A DNA stretch of 64,000 bases from Membranipora membranacea (taxonomy: Eukaryota > Bryozoa > Gymnolaemata > Cheilostomatida > Membraniporidae). Made by a program: the position numbers and the translations under genes. Positions 28,201 through 39,700 of the stretch are shown here, one piece after another. Under the pieces are notes generated by a model. It had not been told where the DNA came from and searched no databases. It saw nothing but the letters and a program-made list of their open reading frames with translations. The stretch is from contig OU612072.1 of NCBI GenBank assembly GCA_914767715.1, positions 17,238,001 through 17,302,000 on the forward strand, written 5' to 3'. Position 1 is the stretch's first letter. Every line of letters starts with the position of its first letter.

Positions 28201-30264
28201 CTACAGTCAAGGTGAAAATTCAGCTTTTGTTCCCAAGTGTTTTGCTGCGATGGACACTTTTAACAAAAAATATGTGTTCTCATTTTTTGCTCTGAATGAG
28301 GAAACTTTGATGACTGCCACTGTGTTAGATTTTGGCAGATCCTAAAATTATCAATCATAGGTAGATTTTGATCAATATAAGGTGCCATATGATCACGACA
28401 AACGGCCTTGATTCAAGTACAGCCATTGCGTAACATGCAAAGGTTGACGAAAACCACAGCGCCCTTAATCTAACATTGGGTTCTTGGGTGCACCAAAAGA
28501 ATAACTAGGAATATAGATCATAAAAATGAATGATCTGAACGGTACCAGAATGAAAGCTAGTAAGGCATAACGATTCAATAAGGTTTGTTTTGAGGGATAT
28601 AGTGGTAAAGTACATCATTTATTCTGTGTGTCATCGGCATGATTATTGTCATCTGGTTTGTTGTACAGGGGAGGTAACTCAAGTATTCAAATGTTCTGCT
28701 GGTGCAGAAAATGATAGCATTTATTCTGATTGGATGGCTGATAGGGTATCGCGGATACTGTCTTATACTCAGTACATTGAGAAATATGTAGATACATGTA
28801 AATAATGAAGCATCGCAACACACTGCACTCTAAAGTGTGAAATTATAGCATTATTATACTGAATGCCAAAAACTTGCAGACACCAGGACAAATTCACAGA
28901 GTAAGGATATGTCGTCACTCTGTGATGAACTCGCAATAATCACAGCATAGTGATATCTCGTTATATATCATAAATATCACCATCTCAATTACTCACTTAT
29001 AAAAATCTCTATGTTCAATTATTTGTCGAAAATTATGTTCTTATGCAACTTTTCTAGCTGAAAATCCAAATTTTTGAATGTAGGATCGATCAATAGAGTG
29101 GCTTGGTTATTCCATGCTACTTTTATGAGATTTTTTTAGACAGGATTTATATTGAGAAGATTTGAACTCTTGCACGCATCTTTGAAACTAATATACATTG
29201 TATTCCTAAACTATACTGCGCTTCAAATATTAATCTCTCTGAGTCAAACAGGTTAAGAGGCAGTAAAAGACATAACTTTGTCTTTTCTTAATTTTCTTTT
29301 CTCTGAGCCTTTGATGAACTAAAATGTGTGACATATTATTGTATAGGGAGATTTGCATGCAAGCCTTATGATAACATCTAAGGAGATCTTTCATATCAAC
29401 TCTTTCTGCCAGTACAAGATGCAGTGATAATATAGATTGCCGACTTCTTTATGTCATGTAAAATCTTCTGACACTCAATGTTAGATATTATCAGTACAGC
29501 CCCAAACCTCTGAGAGAACACATGATGGACAAGGTAGTCAAGGAAATGGTTGCATGCCATGGCATAATTATTTTGTAATCTATTACGAATACAGGGAAGT
29601 GTGAACAATATATATATCCTTATGTCAAAATTATTCATAGTTTTAAAAAAAAGGATTGGCCAACCACTGTCAGGTTACACCACACCAGCATGAGCAAACT
29701 TGAACGTATTAAACTCAATTTTCAAATATGTGTTTTGTAATTTCAAGCAATTTTTTTCCTGTTCCCATCAAACAGTACAGCAAACTTTTTGTCCCAGCTA
29801 AAGTAAAGTACAAGTTTTATTGGCATGTGCCATCATACATTTTGCATCTTTGATAGGTGAACCAGCGGTGTCAGGAAAAAAAGCAAGTTTCATCATAAAT
29901 TATAAATGTTTGAGTTCCCTGTTCTTGTTGCACAGAGGGCTGAGACTCTGCTGTTACCCAAGGCTCTGTGACTTCCTTGTTGACATGCGCTATGCTAAAT
30001 TTATTTTCAGCCCTAAGCTATGTCGTAACGAAAAAACAACGTAAGAGCTTTAACTTTTCCATGACAACAGACTGATATTCAAGAAATACTATTTAAGTGG
30101 TTTTCTCACCACACATGCCACACCATCAAATTGCATTCAAACTAATCGTCTTTGGTGATGAATGAATGAAATAAACCAAATCTCAAAAGACTAAAGTGCC
30201 TTGGGTAGAAAAACAGTGAGACCAGAGAACACCTGTCAGTCTCCGTTTGAAAGTCTATCCCTTG

Positions 30265-30489
30265 CAGGCCCGTAGTTCTATGGGAAGCAGGGAGGCAAAG
30301 ACTCCCCTAGAAATTTGAATAGAGTGGTCTAAAAATGCAATAATTAATAATGCACTATGTCAGAATCAGCTCATTTGGGACTTCTATCTGCTATATATAT
30401 ATTTATACCTCAATTTTTCGAGGCTGGTGTTACATAGCGCCCACAAGGCTTTTTGCCTCCCCTACCATATGTTCAAGACTACGGCCCTG
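30265..30489 (-). mobile_element. MITE family with CAGGsCCGTAGT ends, copy 1
   Basis: Ends read CAGGCCCGTAGTTCTA on the left and, inverted, CAGGGCCGTAGTC on the right. Flanking 5-mers CCTTG and CCCTG differ at one base. It matches the copy at 49640-49879 in opposite orientation, and both carry the GGGAGGC / GCCTCCC motifs just inside the ends. No ORF. Confidence 0.65.
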
Positions 30490-30730
30490 CCCTGTTTTGC
30501 AATATATTCAGATGTAAATAGATTCTCATTCTGCTAACACTGTATTTGAGTTTAATCTCAAAAGCCTTGACAATTATTTATATATAAACTTAAATTAACA
30601 ACATCAAACCAGAAAATACCAAAACAAAAACGTTAACAAACATAACAGATAAAACAATATGACATGAGAAGTAAGTCACGTAAATTTAGCAGTTCCATTT
30701 TGACCATTTGCCTTTCGTTTCCTTACGTCT

Positions 30731-33700
30731 TCAGTATGCTCTCCCGTTGTTATTATTGAATAAGTTGGGGAATCTGAATGATGGGAAACTGGGGAAACTG
30801 GGGAAACTAGGGAATGTTGGGTATCGAGGGAATCGAGAGGGGTATACACGTGTTCTGGGGGCAGACTGTGATTTAGGGGGCTGGTAATAGGGTCTTGGGC
30901 GTGGTGTAACAGGCCTGTAAACTGGTTGTGGGCGTGGTGTAGGCCTATAAATGGGTTGTGGGCGTGGATTAGGCCTATAAACTGGTTGTGGGCGTGGTGT
31001 AACAGGCCTGTAAACTGGTTGTGGGCGTGGATTAGGCCTATAAACTGGTTGTGGACGTGGTGTAGGTCTGTAAACTGGTTGTGGGCGTGGTGTAGGTCTG
31101 TTAACTGGTTGTGGGTGTGGCGTACGCCTGTTAACTGGTTGTGGGTGTGGCTGTGGGAGTGTTTTGGGATGAAAGAGTGGTGCTGATTCAGATTGTGGTG
31201 CAGCACCATCTTTCCATGCATTCATATCCATTGATGAGATGCTGTTGCAATTAGTTTGTCGGTTACTGTAAAATAAAATATGAATTTTGTCAGTTTTAAA
31301 GTTTTAAAGTTTTAACTTTCGTTTTTAAATGACAGTATCTTTAACCTGTTCATTTGCAGCATCTGTATGTTCTTTCCATGCTTTAGCTTCATACTAGGGA
31401 AATAATACATTGGCAATATAGGCTTGCATATATGTTTTATAGTGAGTTAGATTTTTCTATAACTCATATCAATCAATTCTGAATATTTTATTGAATCAAA
31501 CACTTACTCATGTGCGTCAGATTTCATCAGTAGTTTCCTGACGTGTACACCTGGCACATTGTGGCAGAAGATCATAGCTAGAGTTGTCTTTCGGATCTCC
31601 TGAAGTTGTTCTGAAGAAATAAGATCAAATCTTGTTAAGTTTCAGATATATAGAGAGGTATACACCCGAGGGTGCTGAGCTGGTTGGAACAATCAACCTT
31701 GAAAGCTCCCCCAGTTGAACTCGAAACCACAACTCCTGGCAGTAAATAGCAAGCGTACAAAACCGATTGCGTCATCTGACCATCCCCAGAGATTAAAATT
31801 AATCAGCTTTGCAGTATTTTGGTTTAAAATTGTAAAGTTATAATTTATTCAGGGAAGACAACTTACTATCTTTGAAACCGGTGACTCGATCGGAGGTCTC
31901 ATGCCAATATCTATCTCCGAACTTCAGTCTCTTAAACTGCTCACCAATAATCTCAGCAAATGTCTCTCCGACCAAAGCTCCGTTAGCCGGCTGCTCTGCC
32001 ATACCTACATCATACAGAGATAACAATGTCAGCACTAACACATCATACAGAGATAACAATGTCAGGTACCTACATCATACAGAGATAACAATGTCAGCAC
32101 TAACACATATTTTTTTATACAACATGAGTTAAATAAAAACCAACAACTACCTTCTTCAAAATGGTGGAATAGCGTTCAAGTCTCGCAACTCTGTTGTGTT
32201 AAAACAGCTTTTTATTGTCAATTTACCGTATAGATTTTAGTTTTCATTTATTTAGGCTTCATAAGAGTAAGGTAAAATTTTGTCAATGATGACAGTCCTC
32301 TTTCTCAAAAATAAATGAAACAAGAGACACATCACCCATCCCGAATCCATTATACTTGGGAGTTATCTCCTCTGGTCTGGCGTTGTTGATAATCGCAAAA
32401 CCAAGAGCTTTTACATTTTATTTTTATATTATGAAAACTGACCACCAGGGAAGAGTTCCACATCCCGAGGGTCTGGGTACACTTTCTTCATGTCGTTGAG
32501 AGTAACCAAGTTGTGGGTTTTTCCAATCATAGAATCCCAGCTTTTGTGTCCGGTCAACCCCAACTTCTGTCTGCAAAATCCAACAGAATGTCAGGTTAAT
32601 CAGAGAGCATGTCGAGGTCACCAAACAAAATGATAGACAAATGAGAAAATCCCCGACTGGACTTGAGAATTCTCATAAATAAATGCATGTATATATTGAT
32701 ATTTAAAAAAGCAATCGTATACTAAGCTATCATTTGAGATTCTTCCAAATAGATCATAATATGTTTATTGAAATTGATATTTAGCAAATCCCTGTACGTA
32801 AAATAGCAAAATTTTAACATTATATTCCTGGTTTGTTGAACCAAAATTTAACTGAATTAATTTCATTGCGAATATATGACTAACCTGACTTCATAGTATC
32901 CATCTATTCCGTGATCTCTACCTCTCTGTATGTTAAAGGCTGGCAGATCCATCTCATCACCAAATAAATCGTCTCTCAGCTACACAACAAAAATCATCAA
33001 AATATAACACAATTACATATAAAATACATATAATACAGGGGCGTTCACTTTTTTAAGGTGTTGCAGGGCTAGAACAATGCAATTGGTTTGGAAAATTTTA
33101 TTGACTAGCCAAATACCTTACTTAATTCCACTATTGGGGAAGTCCATGAACAATCAAGTAAACATCTCCATTCAATACAAAAGAAAAAATATGGTATATT
33201 GAAGTTATTTACCCCTTTGGTGATGTGTCGGTCACACCCCTCGATTCTGTCTGTAAGAACACCTTTCAATATGGCATCAGCTCCTGATATACAGATAAAC
33301 ATACATGGTGTACATGATAACATGAAAACATGAAAACATGAAAATACGAAAACACACAAACATGAAAATACAAACACAGGTTTAGGCGTTTTTAGCCAGA
33401 TAATTTAAATCATTCATAACCAAACATTGTATATTTCTTAGTGACTATTGCGCAACACTTTCAGACGGAATAATTCCAAACCAGATAGCTGTTAATAAAG
33501 TTATACATTGGTAGTTAAATCTTATAATCCATTGAAACATAGGGGTAACAGTTAAATCTAATATCTACTGAACCAGCGGCATAATAGCTGAAACAAAAAA
33601 TGTCTGTCCTGTTTAGAAATTAGTAATATCCATAGACTTAGTAATGATTCATTATGTTATTTATTATTGAGTCTATGGTAATAGCTAAAAAAGAATATTT

Positions 33701-36700
33701 GTAGACACTGACCGAATCTTGAAGTAGTCTTGAAAGCGTCGAACATGTCGTGTACTTTGACATGTGTGTTGTGTTTCCTCTCAACAAAAGTCTCTCTGAC
33801 AAGTGAATGTCCAAATCTGAAGGCTGCTGAAGAAAACTCTGTTCTGAAATGTAGAGAAACATTGTTTGTTACTTTTTGTAAGGTGCAAAGCTTTCAATGA
33901 TGATGGCTATTGTTGCTATGGTGGCTATGGTGGCTATGGTGGCTATTGATGGATTTGCTCCTATCAGAAAGTCTCAAATGATTTTGCTCCCACAATGCAA
34001 TTCTTTGGAAATTCTCAAGGAGATTGGGTCAGAAAAATCAATCCATCACTCGTCTTAATTGCTTGAGCGATCAGTCTTTGCATTGCTGGAATATTGTGAC
34101 CATGAATTAGTATCGAACTTGTTTGTTTTTATGATGATCATAGATACGATGTGATATTATTAAGTTTACATTGATGACGTGACTCACAATATAGATGTAT
34201 CCATAGATGGATAATAAGAGTTAGTTTTTCCTGTATCTTGAAGATCTAGCCTGTGTTTCCTCATATAGAAGGGGCCCAGTACCATCGGTAAGAACTCATT
34301 ATATACCACCCGCTGTACCATGGCTCCCATTATCTTCCTAACAGTCTGAAAATGATTTTACATAAATATTGGATTGTTCATAGTCACAAGAGAGTGGCAT
34401 TTAGTTTTTAATGTACTACGGACACAATTATCTGTGATACTCAGGGCATGTACATTTAGACTTAGTTACATACCAACCAGCAAGTGTCTGTTTATTTGGA
34501 ATAAATCATGATCTCAGCAAGTTATTACTATTTTCCCGAAAACTAACCTGGTATAATTTCTCATCACCCCAGTGTGGGTTGACCTGTTTAAGCTTAGTAG
34601 CCATCCTGTTGTGCTCTCTCATGAACAGTACATGCATACTAGTCAGTCCAGCTGTAAATAAATTTGTCATTACTATTTGTGCATAAGACGGTTTCATAAG
34701 GCCTGTCGATTTCGCTATTTTTTATTAATTTGTGATCAACATTAATTATTTGTTGTTATTATGATTATTTATTTGATTTTATGAGCCTCAAAGCAAGGAG
34801 TACAAGTTACTCCTTGCTCAAAGCTTTCAAGAACTTAAGAATTTAACTGAGTCTTTGACTAGAGGGCTCCTTTAATTTAAAATTGGACTGATTCAGTTAT
34901 AAACTCAAATTATATAGAGGTTCATGTTGGTCACTCATTGGATGGACCAACATTTGATGATGCGTAAGAAAACAAATTTGTCTACCACCGTCTAAAAGGA
35001 AGACAACTTTCTACTAATACGAACCACTTTTATCAGTTAATAATATGAGTAAATAGGGAACATTTTATGACTCAGTAAATGTGTGTATAAAGACTTGAAT
35101 ACAAGGAGATCTGCCACCCAGGACCACATAGGACCACATAGGAACACCCATGACCACCAAAGACCACCCAGGGCCACCCAGGGCCACCCAGGGCCGCCCA
35201 GGGCCACCCAGGGCCACCCAGAACATTGTAATACCTTGTTCTGAATTCCTGACATCTCCTGCTGCATAACGACATTCTTCTTCTCCGGAAAAACAGTTGG
35301 AAGGGTTTTCTTCTTCTTCAGGTAACCGCTCCTCTCCACCTACATGCTGCAGTAGAAACATATCAGATATATATATATAGCCAATTTAAGCTGAAGTATA
35401 AATAGTGGCAATTAATGAGAAAGAAACTTATTAATGAGAAAGAAATTTTGTTAGGTTTGGTCAAAGGTATCAAGGAGCTGGAAGTTGGTTTTTAAGCTAT
35501 ATACTTGAAAATTCGTTACAATGCAATTGTACGAACATATCTAGCACCCACAACTGTTACTAAATGTGAATGATGATGCTTTCTTACGTTTGATCTCAGT
35601 TTTCCATCGACAAATGATCTGAGAGAGTTGGCTTTTCTGTATGTACTGCCGTAAATCATAGAAGCATCTATGTATGAGGTCAAGTCATTCATTTGGTACC
35701 GCATCACTAAAAATGACAAGACAACTCCAGAATAACAAGACATTTCAAGACAGTAGTCTATTGGTTTATATCTAATTATCAATGTGAAGGATATTATTTT
35801 AATGGAAGCTGGTAGTAGGACTGAAAACTTGAACTCTAGAAAAATTATAGTAGTGATGGTTTTTTTTACTATTGGGAGGGATATTGGAAGCTAGCATGAT
35901 GTTTTGCTGGCTGCGTCATAAAACAATAAAATACATGTTGTAAAAATTTGCTCTGTACATTTACAATAAAAGATGGTCTCTAAAAGACTGTCGAAAAATA
36001 AAAAATAAAACTATAAAAAATGGATCGTTATAAAACTTGGCACAGAGTGTTCTAGAACAGAACTTTCGGCAGTTTACTTGCTGTTTGGGGATTTGTTTTG
36101 TAATCGGTCAACAAACAGTAGTTGGGACGCTTTGATTGACATAATATCTTACTATGATCTGACAAGCAGGTGTGGGAATGTAAGTACATCGGAAAAGGTA
36201 ACGGCGTTCTACGCTTGTGATTTGATTAATCAAAAGATCGTCGGCTTTGATAGCTAAAAAGGGAGTTTCCACCCGGCGGCTTTTATTGCTATCTGACATC
36301 CTAATTATGGCACAGCAGAGGTCGTCAATTTGTCTATTTCATTTACAGGAAGGACGACACAAGGGGCCTGGCAGTTTAGTTATGAAATGTAATGTAATTT
36401 TAATTTAATGTAACCACTCAATTGAACCATCTCAACTGAATTTGCAGAGATTGATCAGAGTTAGATTACAAATTCCACTAAAAGATACTATCAAGCTGTT
36501 AGCTGTTTCCAAGCAACAAATTTTGCTTCCTCATAAATGGGACACTTTCTTGTCACTAACATATCTGAGTACCGGTAAATTCTCAAGATGATCACTACTT
36601 CCACAAAAATTGAGTTTGTGTCTCAGTTGATTTCACTTTCTGATTATTTTAAATTTATCTTTTTCTCATGTAGGTAATACACCACTTACAAGGAGTCAAC

Positions 36701-39700
36701 TTAAAAGTGAAACACTCTTTTCTCTAAGGAATATGCCAAGGTAATAGCTTCCCCTTAATAGATCAGGAATCAAACCCTAGCCTCCATCTTACTACCACTG
36801 CAAAACTCTGTCGTCAACCCACAACACATCTACACCTAGTGAGCACATGCTTTATCGGTGGACTATAATAGAATAATATTCTTACTAGGCATGTTGGGTA
36901 GTCCAGGTATGGGAGCCGATCGGAGGAATGGTACACAAGTCCTCCTGAATACTGGATCATTACTAGTAGAGATGGGGAAACATTCTCTCAAGTTATCTAC
37001 GTATCTGTCAGCTGAGGCCATACAACACATTGTCCTGTTCGAGAATAACACCAAGAGGCACACTATTATACATAACATAATAATAATAATATAACAATCT
37101 TTATTTCAAACCATTGGTATGCTACCTTTCGAAAAGAGGCCACCCTTACAAGTTGTTCAAGAAAACAAAATGATGAAATCCATAAAAATTGCGTTTCGTT
37201 GGCATCTTGGATTAAAAATGTTATGATGTTATCAGGCATGATTCACATGAAAACAGGCACCACTTTTGAGAACCGCATGAAATGCAGATAGGAAATAGGT
37301 AATGTTTTTCCATCGACGAGGTCGTTGAACTTCCATCTGATGAAAGTTGCCGGTATGTAACTTATCTTCAATTAAATATGTTGTATTCTGGGCATCAGAG
37401 ATGATGCATTCTGGGCATCAGAAATGTTGCATTCTGGGTATCAGGAATGTTGCATTCTGGGTATCAGGAATGTTGCATTCTGGGTATCAGAAATGTTACA
37501 TTCTGTGTCAAAAACTATCAGAAAAAGATAGCATAAGGAATATAGTCGAAAGTGTATCAAACAGCTCTTCTAAAACCTGACACTGATCATTTTTATTGGG
37601 ACTGTCTTATTAAAAAATTGCTCTTGATTATCCACCCTGTCCTTGACCCTGTTGCTGACCTTGATTTTGACCTTGAACTTGACCTGATATGACTAATACT
37701 TACTTATTAGGCTCCTCACCACCTTCCCCTCCAGACTCAGGACTAAGTGTGATGTCGTGATCTAAGAACTGACCAAAGTTCATGAGAAGATGGACCATAC
37801 TCCTAGTCTCGTTACTCGTCACAGTGTGTACCGCCAGCGTCACTCGACGTGGTGTCGGCAGCACAGTACCTGTCTTGAAATAATTCCTCCTTGGTGAATT
37901 GAATCCTGTAAAAAGGAATAAAAATACATCCATTGGTTTTTAAATTTCAAAATGAAGTTAATGAGACAAGATTTAAATGGTGAGAACAATTTTGTTGTTG
38001 AACAACACGCCCTCTTAACGCCGGAGGAAGTCATGTCAAAATAACTGATGTTATCATTGATCTGATCTACCTTGGATTTTAAAATAGATGACTTTAGAGA
38101 AAACTTCAACACATTTTACTAAAACCGGTTTGGGGCAAGATTAAGTTATCAGTCTAAGTATTTTGCAAAGCTTAACCCCTTACAAAGACCTTCCCATTTT
38201 TGTTAGGGGCTTTGACAGTTATTCAAGGAATTTTGAAAGCAGAGGTAAAAGTTTTACAGGATCATATCTAACAAATATCTTAAATCATAATATTATCTTT
38301 ATGGCATGTTATAAAAGAGCAATCACGATGTCTTGTCATTTATTACCATCTTCATATTTGACAGGTGACATCCTGACAAGTGGAGTTTTGGCGGCTCCCA
38401 TCCAGGGGTGGCGCAGGTTGTTGCACGTCCCGTCGATAGTTCTGAACTCATCTCCAGTCTTACATGTTGGCAGTTTTGTGTAGGGGTTCTTGAGGCCAAC
38501 TGCAACAATTGAAAGATATAAATGGAATTACTCCCCACATAACAACATAAAACTGCATTATTCATTTATTTATACTTAAGCATAGAACCACATTAATCAG
38601 TTATTTATACCTGTGGAAAGTTGAAGGCACACTTATTCTGTCGTCTCTGACATGGATATAATAGGGGGAGGGGAGGTTGGAAGTAATTAAACAGCCCTTA
38701 AAATCATGATTGATACCCCTTTTAAAAATGATTGATAGCTCTTGTTCATTTCTGGTTGGCTATTATAAGATTAGTGTGGGGAGCAAGGGATCAATTTATT
38801 ATGTAAATAGATCAAATTGTAAAATGATTGATGTCCACTCTCAATAAACTTTTGCTTAAAAACATGATTAAACTTTGAACAATTTTTTACACTGTAATTC
38901 CGATAGCTTGATTTATTGGGGAAAAAAGTCAAATGTCCCTATATTTGATTTATAAGGCTAATCTTGTTAAATTACATAAAAACAGGAACTGAACTTGGTA
39001 AAACAAGTCAATTTATACTATGTCTAATGGATATAAGTGGATTTATGATGATTAGAACTCTTGGAGTCAGCATGTAATTACTTTTTTGTTGACATTTGTC
39101 CGCCCATAAAGTCTAGGGTTACTAATTCTAGATTAACAGTTTTGTTTCCGATTGATAATAAGCAGCTCAAGATAAATGAGCTCCAGGTCTCTCACTGGTG
39201 TGTTGGAAAAGGTGACTTTTATCTTGCGAGAGTTCAAAATACTTGGAATCAGCAAAAAAATGAGTGCATATATAGTCAGGATACAATTTGATATAGATTT
39301 GATTGAGTTCTTGAAGACTTGTTGAGTCTGGTGCCAAAAACAGAGATTTCAAGTGTGAGGATGGATTTAAATTGATATGGGAGGTTTCACCCCTAATATT
39401 GGGAACCTTTCCTATTGTCATTGGTATTTTATCAAAAGTCATCACCTCTGCCGCACCCTTTTTATCTGATCGATAAACGGGGGATTGGAAAGATCGTCCT
39501 AATAATACACACAAGAAGTCAATTAATCACAATGATAACAATTTTCCCAGTGATTTGAACTCAACAGGCCGAAAAGATTGGAGTAGTCAATCAGAAAGAT
39601 TGATCCTAGGATGGGTTTGGTATGTGAGAGAATAGCTCTTGGCTTGACTTGTCAGTTTATTTGTCAGGTAAAGTAAGTTCTCCTGCACACTGTACAGGTG

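Larger units (their letters stand above)
25167..30730. other. Intergenic region between gene B and gene C
   Basis: No supported gene. From 25167 to about 28880 it is the upstream flank of gene B, recognisably duplicated from the upstream flank of A (for example 26915-27040 with 11940-12085, and 27440-27600 with 12400-12540). From about 29 kb to 30.7 kb it is AT-rich downstream flank of gene C with one MITE. Confidence 0.6.

Noticed and set aside
30676-31221. A 181-codon open frame in a second frame of the gene C tail (HNQFTGL-type repeats), and an 86-codon one on the other strand (WLWAW repeats).
   Set aside because: The repeat period is a multiple of three, so all frames stay open. Only the frame following the AG acceptor at 31266-31267 joins the peroxidase.
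35065-35361. Open frame continuing from the gene C exon into a Gly/Trp/Pro-rich stretch.
   Set aside because: It is read-through of the intronic minisatellite; a GT donor at 35233-35234 and the matching exon at 34548-34651 restore the family sequence.
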